In this document: positions 1 to 8,061 of the stretch, in pieces
Layout: each line of letters begins with the position of its first letter
Numbering within the stretch: the stretch's first letter is position 1
Source of the DNA: JABSSA01 sp039960995
Lineage (GTDB): Bacteria; Pseudomonadota; Alphaproteobacteria; Rhodobacterales; Rhodobacteraceae
Reading direction: 5' to 3'
Assembly: GCA_039960995.1 (NCBI GenBank)
Contig: JBDVKF010000064.1
Coordinates: 1 to 64,000 of the forward strand
DNA length: 64,000 nt
Notes under the pieces: generated by a model
The model's database searches: none
What the model was told of the DNA's origin: nothing
The model's input: only the letters and a program-made list of their open reading frames with translations
Program-made: the position numbers and the translations under genes

Positions 1-1481
1 GTCGTGCCAACAACACCACCGCCAACTTCAAGCAACGTGACCGTCTGGCCCGAAAGACCCATGTCACCCGCGTCTTGGACATCGTTATCATTGTTGTCCA
101 TGAAGTACGTGCCGCCGATCGAACCCAGAGGAATAACCTCACCAGGAACGAATTTCAGGTCATCAATTGCACCTGATCCGTTCAGCGTCAGATCAATCCG
201 AGCAACGCCATCAACGTCGATATCGATCGTTTGAATGCCGCCGTCTACGCCGCCGGGAATTGTGATCTCTTGGATCAATTGATCGTTTTCGTCCAACAAG
301 CGGATCCGGCCGCCTTCTTCAGCGTCCAGAACATTGATGGAGCTGACGAAGGATGGTGTGTCAAACTCGAACCAGATGGTACCACCACCCGCATTGTCGT
401 CCGGGTCAGAGCTGTCGTTGTCTTCGGAAATGATCAGAACATTGTCGCCTGAGGCTGTTAGGTCTGTGTCGCCGCCTGTTGGGTTTGCGCCGTCAAAGAT
501 CATAGCATCGTTTGGCGAGGCGCTGTTGATACCGCCTTCACCTTCGCGTTGCGCAGAAATTGTGACACCGTCGAATTGATTGCTGACTACAGCGCCCGCT
601 GTGAGACCTTCAAAATCGATGCAAACAAGACCTTCAGGCTCTGGCGCCGCGTCGACTGGTTCGAATGTCAGTTGATCGATGCGGACAAGTTCGCCGTCGT
701 TCCGCCAAGCGCGGATTTCGACTTGTTCGCCGTTTTCGATTTCCAGACCTTCGATCGTAAAATCGCTAAAATTGCCATTGTTTGAACCGCGGCCATTGTT
801 TTGCTGGTCCAAATAGATGGTATCCTGGAGTTCGCCACCGACGTAAACGTCAATCCGTGATACGCCATCTGATTCATCTTGTGCAGAAATGGTAAGGTCA
901 TACGTGCCGCTTACGCCGCTAAAGTCAGTCGACAGTCGACCGTCTCCGCCTGTAAGCCGGACCAACTCGCCACCTTCGGCATTTGCACCGCTTACGACTT
1001 TAAAGCCGTTCAGTTCCAAATCTTCGGCTTGGATTACAACAGTTGTCGGCGTTGGCTCAGCCTGCTGCTCGACCTGGGCAAATTCCAATTGGTCGATGCG
1101 TACGAATTCGCCGTTGTCTTTCCAAGCGCGCACTTCAACGTTGTCGCCTTCGGATATATTCAGACCATCTAATGTGAAATCAGAAAAACCGCCGTTGTCG
1201 GATCCCCGTCCATCGTCATCCTGATCTAGTTTGATCGTGCCTTGCAGCTCTCCGTTTACGAAAACCTGCAGCGTAGAAACGCCATCGCTTTCGTCTTGTG
1301 CGGAAATGGTCAGGTCATAAACACCACTTTCAGCGCCAAATTCGGTCGACAGTTTACCGTCGCTTCCGGTCAACTTAACCAATTCACCGCCAGCAGCTTG
1401 GTTGCCGCGCACAGTTCTAAAGCCATGTTGATCCATGTCTTCGGCTTGGACGGTGTAAACACCAGTTTCTTCATCAAACAT
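1..1481 (-). CDS. Large modular secreted/adhesin-like protein (partial, runs off left edge)
   Basis: Translating the minus strand from the ATG at 1481 gives about 493 residues with no stop before the window edge. Two modules of about 100 residues each (roughly residues 9-120 and 145-250) are clear repeats of one another: both start with a QAED motif, contain YDLTISAQDESDGVS and end with a VRIDQL strand. They resemble the calcium-dependent carbohydrate-binding modules of the CBM36/CBM60 type. A beta-rich spacer follows. The last 45 visible residues (IGGTYFMDNNDNDVQD...) look like an SdrD_B/Cna-B-type domain, common in large roseobacter extracellular proteins. There is no N-terminal signal peptide, so type I secretion is a guess; the C-terminus that would show RTX repeats lies outside the window. 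The start is supported by an AGAGG Shine-Dalgarno 8-9 bases upstream. It overlaps the upstream small gene by 8 bases, which suggests coupled translation. Confidence 0.8.
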   Translation of the reverse strand, partial: MFDEETGVYTVQAEDMDQHGFRTVRGNQAAGGELVKLTGSDGKLSTEFGAESGVYDLTISAQDESDGVSTLQVFVNGELQGTIKLDQDDDGRGSDNGGFSDFTLDGLNISEGDNVEVRAWKDNGEFVRIDQLEFAQVEQQAEPTPTTVVIQAEDLELNGFKVVSGANAEGGELVRLTGGDGRLSTDFSGVSGTYDLTISAQDESDGVSRIDVYVGGELQDTIYLDQQNNGRGSNNGNFSDFTIEGLEIENGEQVEIRAWRNDGELVRIDQLTFEPVDAAPEPEGLVCIDFEGLTAGAVVSNQFDGVTISAQREGEGGINSASPNDAMIFDGANPTGGDTDLTASGDNVLIISEDNDSSDPDDNAGGGTIWFEFDTPSFVSSINVLDAEEGGRIRLLDENDQLIQEITIPGGVDGGIQTIDIDVDGVARIDLTLNGSGAIDDLKFVPGEVIPLGSIGGTYFMDNNDNDVQDAGDMGLSGQTVTLLEVGGGVVGT

Positions 1482-1950
1482 TAAAGAGCCCTCTTCCACT
1501 ACATTTATGACTTTTGTAGTCAATCCAATCAGATCCAAAATCACGCATCGGGACCGCTTTCAGGTCGGTACCCACTGCGGGTGTTCCGCAGCCCGCATGA
1601 GATGTGAAATTATCACTGCATTCGCCTTCCAGCTCGATCTCGATCAGCTGTGAGGCGTTGTCAGGTTGATCCGTTTCCCAAAAAAACGCTTCCGCATTTT
1701 CTTGGCATTTATTGTCCAGTTCACCATGCGCTCTTTTGATCGTCGCTTGTTGATTTGAACTGTCTTTGGCAATCTCGGAATTCGGTTTGCCATCTGACAC
1801 ACAGAGGTCATCGTTCAAAACCGAGGTACTCAGAGTCGCGTTGGCTGGAATGGTAAAGACATCGACGACTTTCACATTTGTATCGCCAACATTCGGAAGA
1901 AAAACGTCTTCGAACGCTGTCAATGCGTATGTCGCGACATTGTCAATCAT
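1474..1950 (-). CDS. Hypothetical protein, 158 aa, upstream of and overlapping the adhesin-like gene
   Basis: I do not recognise this protein. It has five cysteines, is acidic, has no signal peptide or membrane segment, and uses codons like its neighbours. Its N-terminal part (VFTIPANATLSTSVLNDD) faintly resembles the start of the cadherin/VCBS-type Ig modules found in large bacterial adhesins, so it may be a displaced module or accessory of the following protein; that is inference. An AGGGG box lies about 8 bases before the ATG at 1950. Its TGA overlaps the start of the next gene by 8 bases, so the two are probably one operon. Confidence 0.55.
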   Translation of the reverse strand: MIDNVATYALTAFEDVFLPNVGDTNVKVVDVFTIPANATLSTSVLNDDLCVSDGKPNSEIAKDSSNQQATIKRAHGELDNKCQENAEAFFWETDQPDNASQLIEIELEGECSDNFTSHAGCGTPAVGTDLKAVPMRDFGSDWIDYKSHKCSGRGLFNV

Positions 1951-2651
1951 ACCAACCCCTAGGATGCTCTGATCGTTTCAAACAATCAGTGCAGTTTCAC
2001 TCGTGCACGGCAAAAACGCCGCCGTTTAGTCCTCGAGTGACCTGCGCGCGCATACAATCTAAAGTGGTCAAGCGGTCGCGTATGCCCAAAATTATCGACC
2101 GCACTTCAAAAATATGTATCAGCTGAAACTAGCCTAGAACACACAACAACCACCCTGCACCCACGCAGAACACTCTTGGGGTTTATAAGCTGTCGGGGTG
2201 CAGACCAGTCAAGTTTCTTAACACTCTTTTGCCCTATTTGTTTGCAGAATTAAAATTTTCTATTTATTTTCAAAGGGTAAAGAAAATTTACGCGGGGAAA
2301 TATTGGCCGTGTCGGTCATATTTGAAACAAATTTCAACACTTAACGATAATTTAGGAAAGTTTTCGCGCGTCAACTGATTCGGATTTCGCTGCTCACGCC
2401 CAAAAAACACCTTCGTTACTCTGCTTAAGGTTGTTTTTCGCGAATCACCTAAACTGAGCAAAGCCTCGAATGAGAACACCGGATGGTTTTACGTCGCATA
2501 GGAAAACGATGGGCAATTCAGATCGGATACGATGTGAAACAAGAAGTAGTTTTGTCCGTTGGGGTCCACATCTTGACGGGCCTACCTAAACACGCCAACC
2601 GCCCCACAAAGCGGGGCGGTTGTTCTTTGTTTTCGATTGTTGATGCCGCGT
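1951..2651. other. Intergenic region, about 700 bp, AT-rich centre
   Basis: No convincing gene is seen on either strand. The stretch around 2210-2300 is strongly AT-rich and probably holds the promoter of the leftward gene starting at 1950. The right end holds the terminator of the PilJ-type gene (2597-2621). Confidence 0.5.
2597..2621 (-). terminator. Hairpin terminator after the third PilJ-type gene
   Basis: A perfect 9-bp stem (AACCGCCCC / GGGGCGGTT) with a 7-base loop lies 30 bases past the stop codon at 2652. The T-rich flank is stronger on the plus strand (TTGTTCTTTG) than on the minus strand, so it may act in both directions. Confidence 0.65.
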
Positions 2652-4103
2652 TTACATCAAGCTTTGAACGTTAATTCCGAATGTAATCGCGCCGATTTTC
2701 TCGTTCGTTTCGGGATCGATAATCGGCATCGATGCTTGAGTCTGGTAGAAGCCAGTACTGTCATCGAATTCAATGTCAGCAATGTGCGTCTCCGCGTCTT
2801 CCGCAGCGTAGGTTTCTTGCCATTTGGCTTCGTCACCTTGCCAGTAGTCAGACGTTTGCACACTTTGCGCAACATTCAGGCCGCGATTGTCCATCACAAA
2901 GACTTCGGTAACCAACCCGGCCGTGCCAATTTGTTGATCGCGAAGCCAACCAGACACATCATGACTTAGCAAGCTTTCGATCAATGGGCCGCCACCGTTT
3001 TTTGCTTCGGCGCGCCACTCCTCGTCTTTCGCAATAATATCCGTTTCTGCCAAACCTGCATGAGCAACGTTCTGTGCACGGATCGCGTCGATAAGTTCGC
3101 CATTTGAAAGCCAACCGCCCAGTTCAGCAGCAGCATAGGTACCGACTGGCAAGCGGTAAATGCCTTCCTGACCTGGGGTCGCAATCAGGTACAATGTGAT
3201 TGCATTGTTGACATCTTTGACCAGCGTCTGCGTCGTAGCTGTGACTTTGTTGACTGTCTCAGCATCTCCACCGTTTGCAATCACGTCTTCAAGCAAAGCT
3301 CGTTCCTGTACCCAGTGATCGTGGATCGCAAGAAGAGCGCCTTCAACAGCCTCGTTGGGTGGCTTGGGGATGCCTGCATCTGGAAAGCCTTCGCGCAATG
3401 CCGCAAGGGACTTTTCGAACAAATCCATTACTTCTTTAAGTTCTTGTGCTGTTCCGAACGCTTCGTTTCCTGCGATCAGACCGCAAGTAAGCCGCTCCAT
3501 GCGTGTCAACAAAACCATTTGGCGCGTTGCAAAGTTCAGTGTGATCGCATCAGACTGAAGCAGTTCAATAGGATCAGAGTATTTTCCAGAAACATTTGAA
3601 GCAAGAAGCGCCGTCTGTTCAAACATTTCGCCAAATGACGAGCTGATGGTTTGCAAACTTGCCGCATCAGATTGGTTTGAGAGCAGATTGGTAGTTGCCG
3701 ATTCAATCGGAGACCAGATGCCCAACACTGCATCAAGCGATTTAATGTTGGCACTATAAACTTCGGCAGTTGGAATTCCCAATGCTGGGTTTCCGTCACG
3801 CAAACCAGTCAAAATTCCCGAAACGTTCAAACGAACACGTTTCAGATCCTCTTCAGCTTGCGCTGAATTGAAACCGGCCGACAAACGACAACTGGCCGCC
3901 GCGACTTCTTCACTATACGTCCGAAGCTTTGCAGATTGGTTCACGCGGGCTTTCCCGCCAACATATTGCTCTGCTTCGATTTCTTGCGCGTTTGCACTTG
4001 GCGCAAAAAACGAACCAGCAACAAGCGCAATCAATGCAACAGACCCCTTGCCCATCGTACCTAGATGTACAGATTTACTGATTTCACCAGTCATTTTGAT
4101 CAT
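2652..4103 (-). CDS. Exported protein with two PilJ-type N-terminal domains and a C-terminal Cache/PDC-like domain
   Basis: The 483-residue product has a signal peptide ending near Ala39 (SANAQ). Two helical repeats follow, each with the pattern of the PilJ N-terminal domain (PF13675): AKLRTYSEEVAAASC near residue 57 and a second copy near residue 190 (ATRQMVLLTRMERLTC). The last 110 residues (EVFVMDNRGLNVAQS, then a QGDE motif and IGAITFGIN) look like a Cache/PDC sensor fold. No second transmembrane segment, HAMP or signalling domain is present, so it is a periplasmic or lipid-free sensor-like protein without its own output. An AAGGAAG box 7 bases upstream supports the ATG at 4103. It is the last gene of a leftward cluster of related proteins, 88 bp after the previous stop. 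The ligand is unknown. Confidence 0.75.
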   Translation of the reverse strand: MIKMTGEISKSVHLGTMGKGSVALIALVAGSFFAPSANAQEIEAEQYVGGKARVNQSAKLRTYSEEVAAASCRLSAGFNSAQAEEDLKRVRLNVSGILTGLRDGNPALGIPTAEVYSANIKSLDAVLGIWSPIESATTNLLSNQSDAASLQTISSSFGEMFEQTALLASNVSGKYSDPIELLQSDAITLNFATRQMVLLTRMERLTCGLIAGNEAFGTAQELKEVMDLFEKSLAALREGFPDAGIPKPPNEAVEGALLAIHDHWVQERALLEDVIANGGDAETVNKVTATTQTLVKDVNNAITLYLIATPGQEGIYRLPVGTYAAAELGGWLSNGELIDAIRAQNVAHAGLAETDIIAKDEEWRAEAKNGGGPLIESLLSHDVSGWLRDQQIGTAGLVTEVFVMDNRGLNVAQSVQTSDYWQGDEAKWQETYAAEDAETHIADIEFDDSTGFYQTQASMPIIDPETNEKIGAITFGINVQSLM

Positions 4104-4120
4104 TTTTAACTTCCTTTAAC

Positions 4121-4160
4121 GCACCGATTAGAAATGGCACCGTTTTCTAAATGGCACCGA
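4121..4160. repeat. Three spaced CGGTGC repeats between two PilJ-type genes
   Basis: GCACCG occurs at 4121, 4137 and 4154 on the plus strand; the last two sit within an 11-base exact repeat (AAATGGCACCG). The spacing is 16-17 bases. It lies in the short gap upstream of the 4103 start and could be a regulator site or a slippage product. Confidence 0.45.
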
Positions 4161-4191
4161 TACTTATTGAGTCATGATAGCAAACGTCGGT

Positions 4192-5124
4192 TTAGAGACC
4201 TTGCTTGGAATCCTCGGCGTAAAGACCCACGAGGGTATTCATTTTCGCCGTAAGCTCGTTCATTTTGTTGAAAATCAGAGCCAAATTTTCATCTGAAACA
4301 TCTTCGCCAGCCGCAATCGAATCCAAAATGGGTTGTTCAATTGCCCAGACTTCCAATATTTCGTCCAGACCTGCCAGAATGGCTGCATCGTCCGTTGCGT
4401 GAATTCCAGCGTTAGGCATCCCGAAACGCAACGCATTCAGTGATGCGTCATACATTTGGCGGGTTGCGGCCATTTCTTTTTGGGAAAATTCTATGTCCAG
4501 GCCGGAACTGATCAAGCAAGCGAATTTGGAAATACGCTGTGCCAACATACGCTGACGTCCCGCAATATCGATGGTAAGCGCATCCGCCTGCAACAATGAA
4601 GCCGGGTCGGAATACTCACCCACAACGATACTCACCAAATGTTGGGCGATTTTGAGAGTCTCTATGCTTTCATGAGCGAGATGCAAAACTTCTTCGTCTG
4701 TTCCACCTGTCTCAATGATATCCTCGATTTCGGGGTGCAAATAATCCCAGTGATCATGGATCAATTTCAGGTCGTGAAGCACCTTGCGGTCTTTTTCTTC
4801 GCCGACTATCCCAAGGCTTTCGTCACCAAATTCGAGACCGTACAAGATGCGATCGAATTCTGCCGTGGCGTCGTGCAAAACCTTAGCTGATTTTGCAACG
4901 TCGATACCCGCATGATCATAACACGCAGCCGCAGCGATACGTTGGCTCAACATTCGAAGTTTTCCGGCCAAATTGATACGTTCGCCAGCACCAACTTCTT
5001 CGAGAAAAGATTTTCTTTCAAGCTCGCCAGGCGGCAGGTGTTTCTCTGCATAAGCAGAAGAACTCATTAATGTGCCAGTGACTGTTCCAAGTATTAGCAC
5101 GCGTTTCATCATTGCCTTCAACAT
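4192..5124 (-). CDS. Small exported protein with two PilJ-type domains (paralogue B)
   Basis: The 310-residue product has a signal peptide (MLKAMMKRVLILG...SSAYA). Two helical repeats follow, each with the signature of the type IV pili methyl-accepting transducer N-terminal domain (PF13675): INLAGKLRMLSQRI near residue 50 and IDIAGRQRMLAQRI near residue 165, both followed by Ala-rich helices with a Cys. No signalling domain or second membrane span exists, so the product is a free periplasmic sensor-like protein. The reading frame stays open upstream to 5424, but that part overlaps the PstS-OmpA gene and has no plausible sequence. The ATG at 5124 has a TAGGAG box 8-9 bases upstream. It is paralogous to 7082-7984 and sits in the same position after its own PstS-OmpA gene. 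Confidence 0.8.
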   Translation of the reverse strand: MLKAMMKRVLILGTVTGTLMSSSAYAEKHLPPGELERKSFLEEVGAGERINLAGKLRMLSQRIAAAACYDHAGIDVAKSAKVLHDATAEFDRILYGLEFGDESLGIVGEEKDRKVLHDLKLIHDHWDYLHPEIEDIIETGGTDEEVLHLAHESIETLKIAQHLVSIVVGEYSDPASLLQADALTIDIAGRQRMLAQRISKFACLISSGLDIEFSQKEMAATRQMYDASLNALRFGMPNAGIHATDDAAILAGLDEILEVWAIEQPILDSIAAGEDVSDENLALIFNKMNELTAKMNTLVGLYAEDSKQGL

Positions 5125-5162
5125 GATGCGGCTCCTACGAAAAAAGTGTAAAGTAATGTGGT

Positions 5163-5187
5163 AGGGCGAGAGTCGAACTCTCGCCCT
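5163..5187 (-). promoter_or_regulatory. Perfect intercistronic hairpin between PstS-OmpA (B) and PilJ-type (B) genes
   Basis: An 11-bp perfect stem (AGGGCGAGAGT / ACTCTCGCCCT) with a 3-base loop lies 8 bases beyond the stop codon of the PstS-OmpA gene and 38 bases before the next start. There is no T-run. It may stabilise or attenuate transcript and so set the ratio of the two products. The paralogous pair has a hairpin in the same place (8027-8047). Confidence 0.6.
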
Positions 5188-5194
5188 GGAGGTC

Positions 5195-6787
5195 TTAACC
5201 GTCTTGGTTGGAGATCCAAACTTCAACGCGGCGGTTAATGCGACGTCCGTCTTCGGAAATGTTACACGCGGAAGGTGCAACTTCGCCATATCCTGCAGCG
5301 CTGAGTCGGACACCGGCAATACGATCGCCTGCGACAGCTTGCAGTTCTTCAAGAATCTGCTGTGCACGACGCTCTGACAAGCCACGGTTACTTTGGAACG
5401 CGCCAACACTGTCAGTGAAACCAACGAGCTTGACTTCAGTGCCTTCTGGAACTGACTCGAGATATTGAGTCAAACGTTTCATGTCGACTCGACCACGTTC
5501 GTCCAAGTTCGAAGACCCGGTGCGGAAGCGGAATGTTGTCGACAGACGGTCGAAGTCAACCATCGTGCTGAGCATTTCGCGCATGACACCGCCCTCAAAC
5601 GCGTCAACATCGTTGTTGAGCAAATTAAGAGCACGATCGCCATCTATCGGCATGCTGCGTTTGTCGATGCCCAGGCCAATAAAGCCAGATTTGGCAATCA
5701 CACCATCAGCGTTTTCGGAGATAACGAAGTCGAGGAATTCGCGTGACGAGTCAGACAGAGTGTCAGCGCGGTTATAGAGGTACAAACGACGTTGAAGTGC
5801 ATATTCCTCAGTCCGTGCCGAGAAAGGATCAGGTGTCATTGTGATACCGCATTCGTTCACAAGTGACAGCGCCTTTGCGCCACGCTGGAACGCATAGGAT
5901 ACAAATCCGATTCCATTGACATCATTGTTTACGGCCGCAGCCATATCGGAGTTACCCGAGACGACTTCAGAATCGGCTGAACCGGATGGAGCATCTCCGC
6001 CATAGATCGCATTTGTAAAGACGGCACGTGTACCTGAATTTTCTGGGCGGGTGAAGGTTTTGATTTCCCCGTCGTTACCACCAAGCTGGTTCCAGTTGGT
6101 GATGTTACCGGCATAAATATCGGCCAATTGTTCCATAGATAACTTTTGGATCGGGTTGTCCGGGTGAGTGATGACAACAAGGCTGTCAACCGCGACGATG
6201 TGTTCTTGCGTTGGGGCAATCATGTTGCCTGCACCGGCATCGCGCAGGGCGCGCGCTTCTGCTGGTCTGATCCGGCGCGAAGCCATGCCAATTTCAGTTT
6301 CTTGGGCAAGAAGCTTTGAGAACGCGTCGCTTGATCCAGTCGAAGACACGAGATAGCTGTTAAGCGGGTCGCCAAAACCTTGATCACCGGTCATTTCAGC
6401 AAGAATTTCACCTTCGTTAGAAGTCGCTGTTACGCTTGATTCAGCGTCAAGAAAGCCTGCGTATCCTTCAAGTAGGAGAGGCATAACACCCAGACCTACA
6501 GTATCGGACCCGGCGATGATGACGTCAGCAGATGCTGTTTCAAAAACAGGACAGGCAGCGCCTTCGCAGCGAACACGTTCGGCTGAAATACGCAATTCAC
6601 CAAGACCCGTTTTGATGATGTATGCGTTTTCTTCAAAACCTTGAAACTCACCGACGATGTTAACTGTTCCGTCAGATGATCTTAGAGTAACCTCATCTGC
6701 GTAAACGGAAGCGGGCATTGCGACAACACCAGCGATGGCCAATGCACACATTGCGCTTGTCTGTTTGAAAAGCGATTTCTTAATCAC
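5195..6787 (-). CDS. PstS-like substrate-binding domain fused to OmpA peptidoglycan-binding domain (paralogue B)
   Basis: The 530-residue product begins with a signal peptide (cleavage near SVYA-D). A short domain of about 60 residues is followed by a PBP-like_2/PstS fold (about residues 85-345), with VDSLVVITHPDNPI, LADIYAGNITNWNQLGG and FTRPENSGTRAVF motifs typical of phosphate-binding proteins. The C-terminal 120 residues are an OmpA-like domain (FRFRTGSSNLDERG, then VGFTDSVGAFQSNRGLSERR and RRINRRVEVWI), which binds peptidoglycan. The protein is therefore probably tethered to the cell wall in the periplasm and binds phosphate or another oxyanion. No PstCAB genes are nearby, so a sensing or scavenging role is more likely than ordinary import; that is inference. 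It is close in sequence to 8062-9657. Confidence 0.85.
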   Translation of the reverse strand: MIKKSLFKQTSAMCALAIAGVVAMPASVYADEVTLRSSDGTVNIVGEFQGFEENAYIIKTGLGELRISAERVRCEGAACPVFETASADVIIAGSDTVGLGVMPLLLEGYAGFLDAESSVTATSNEGEILAEMTGDQGFGDPLNSYLVSSTGSSDAFSKLLAQETEIGMASRRIRPAEARALRDAGAGNMIAPTQEHIVAVDSLVVITHPDNPIQKLSMEQLADIYAGNITNWNQLGGNDGEIKTFTRPENSGTRAVFTNAIYGGDAPSGSADSEVVSGNSDMAAAVNNDVNGIGFVSYAFQRGAKALSLVNECGITMTPDPFSARTEEYALQRRLYLYNRADTLSDSSREFLDFVISENADGVIAKSGFIGLGIDKRSMPIDGDRALNLLNNDVDAFEGGVMREMLSTMVDFDRLSTTFRFRTGSSNLDERGRVDMKRLTQYLESVPEGTEVKLVGFTDSVGAFQSNRGLSERRAQQILEELQAVAGDRIAGVRLSAAGYGEVAPSACNISEDGRRINRRVEVWISNQDG

Positions 6788-6903
6788 GGCTTTCCCTTTC
6801 TATGATTCTCGTCGAGCTGCTCGAGCCGACCAATTTTTTCTAACCGGAATAATCTAAATATTAAGTTTCCGATTGGTTGATATACAATCATCTGGCGGGT
6901 AGA

Positions 6904-6925
6904 TCAGGCAAATTTTGGGCAAATC
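6904..6925. promoter_or_regulatory. Two contiguous 11-bp direct repeats upstream of PstS-OmpA (B)
   Basis: TCAGGCAAATT (6904-6914) and TTGGGCAAATC (6915-6925) are adjacent 11-mers starting 117 bp upstream of the 6787 start. Eleven-base-spaced direct repeats are the normal binding layout of OmpR/PhoB-family response regulators (PhoB, ChvI, CtrA). A matching array stands at 9771-9803 before the paralogue. Confidence 0.55.
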
Positions 6926-7030
6926 TTTGATGCTTAAAATTATCTACCTAAGGTCGAGGTAATTCAACTTGACGTAGGCGTAAAGCGGAATTTTGATCAC
7001 GAAAATGAAGAAAATCTGAAACAATTCATG

Positions 7031-7059
7031 AAAAAGGCGCCTCATTGAAGCGCCTTTTT
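7031..7059 (-). terminator. Bidirectional hairpin terminator
   Basis: AAAAAGGCGC, a 9-base loop and GCGCCTTTTT form a classic intrinsic terminator with A/T tails on both sides. It closes the upstream PstS-OmpA/PilJ pair 22 bases after the stop at 7082, and so separates the two copies of the duplicated module into two transcription units. Confidence 0.85.
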
Positions 7060-7081
7060 GATTCGAATCTAGCTGAATGTG

Positions 7082-7984
7082 TCAAAGACCAAGCTTTGAC
7101 TCGTCGTTGTACTGACTGACGACTGTATCCATGGACAAGGTCAACGCGTTCATGACATTGAAAACCTTTTCTCGATCTGCGTCAGTGATCGCTTCCCCGG
7201 TGACTACAGCCTCGAGGATTGATTGCACCCCTTCCCACTGAGCCAGAATATCGTCGAGCTCAGAATTGATCTGAATGTTATTGCTGGCTTGAATCCCGGC
7301 TTCGGGCATTCCGAACCGCAAAGCACGCAATGATGCGTCGTAATGCTGACGGGCTTCGGTAAGCTCTTTGCCAGCATAAACGGTTTCCAGACCAGTTGAA
7401 TACAAGCACGCCGACTTAGCGATACGCTGCGACAATGTACGTTGACGCCCGGCAATGTCGATCGTCATCGCGTCGGCTTGCAGCAATACGGTAGGGTCAG
7501 AATACTCTCCGATTAGAACACTACTAAGCCAGTTCGATTCATCCAGCAAAGGAACACTTTGGTTCGCCACATAAGCAACGGACCATTCATATCCGCCCAA
7601 ATCGATGACGTTATCGATGTTCTTTTGAAGCGGCTGCCAAACATTCTGAACAGTTTTCAGGGCGCGCAAAACAGTGAAGTCGCCTTCCTGTGAAGGAATG
7701 CCCATTTCGGGTGCTCCGTCTTGCAGTGCTTCCAGAATACCGCTGAATTCTGCCGCGTTCGAGGCCAGAGTCGCTTTGCTTTCATCGGTTTGGATACCGA
7801 TATGAGCAAAGCACGCCGCTGCTGGGATGCGTTGGCTAAGCATGCGGAGCTTGCCGGCTACGGCGATGCGTTCACTTGCGCCTTCGTCTACGATGAAGCT
7901 GTTGTTGTTTTCAGCAACGGCACTTGTACCGATGAAGAATGATGCCGAGCCGATAGAGGCGAGTGCAACTAGGGTCTTTAACAT
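7082..7984 (-). CDS. Small exported protein with two PilJ-type domains (paralogue A)
   Basis: The 300-residue product has a signal peptide (MLKTLVALASIGSASFF...AVA). Two PF13675-like helical repeats follow: IAVAGKLRMLSQRI near residue 45 and IDIAGRQRTLSQRI near residue 160. It is alignable end to end with 4192-5124. The frame is open upstream to 8134, but the real start is the ATG at 7984, which follows an AAGGAG box by 8 bases; the longer version would overlap the previous gene. It is cotranscribed with the PstS-OmpA gene ending at 8062 and followed by a strong terminator. No membrane anchor or output domain is present. Confidence 0.8.
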   Translation of the reverse strand: MLKTLVALASIGSASFFIGTSAVAENNNSFIVDEGASERIAVAGKLRMLSQRIPAAACFAHIGIQTDESKATLASNAAEFSGILEALQDGAPEMGIPSQEGDFTVLRALKTVQNVWQPLQKNIDNVIDLGGYEWSVAYVANQSVPLLDESNWLSSVLIGEYSDPTVLLQADAMTIDIAGRQRTLSQRIAKSACLYSTGLETVYAGKELTEARQHYDASLRALRFGMPEAGIQASNNIQINSELDDILAQWEGVQSILEAVVTGEAITDADREKVFNVMNALTLSMDTVVSQYNDESKLGL

Positions 7985-8026
7985 ATTTTTATCTCCTTGG
8001 GTCGTGTTTGGTCGAGGAAAGAGCAA

Positions 8027-8047
8027 GGGTCCGACTAATACGGACCC
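8027..8047 (-). promoter_or_regulatory. Intercistronic hairpin between PstS-OmpA (A) and PilJ-type (A) genes
   Basis: GGGTCCG and CGGACCC form a perfect 7-bp stem with a 7-base loop in the 77-bp gap. It has the same position as the hairpin at 5163-5187 but an unrelated stem sequence, which suggests selection for structure. Confidence 0.5.
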
Positions 8048-8061
8048 CCGCTGCTTGATCC

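Noticed and set aside
4192..5424. Long version of PilJ-type paralogue B starting at 5424
   Set aside because: The extra 100 residues overlap the PstS-OmpA gene out of frame and precede a good signal peptide and Shine-Dalgarno at 5124.
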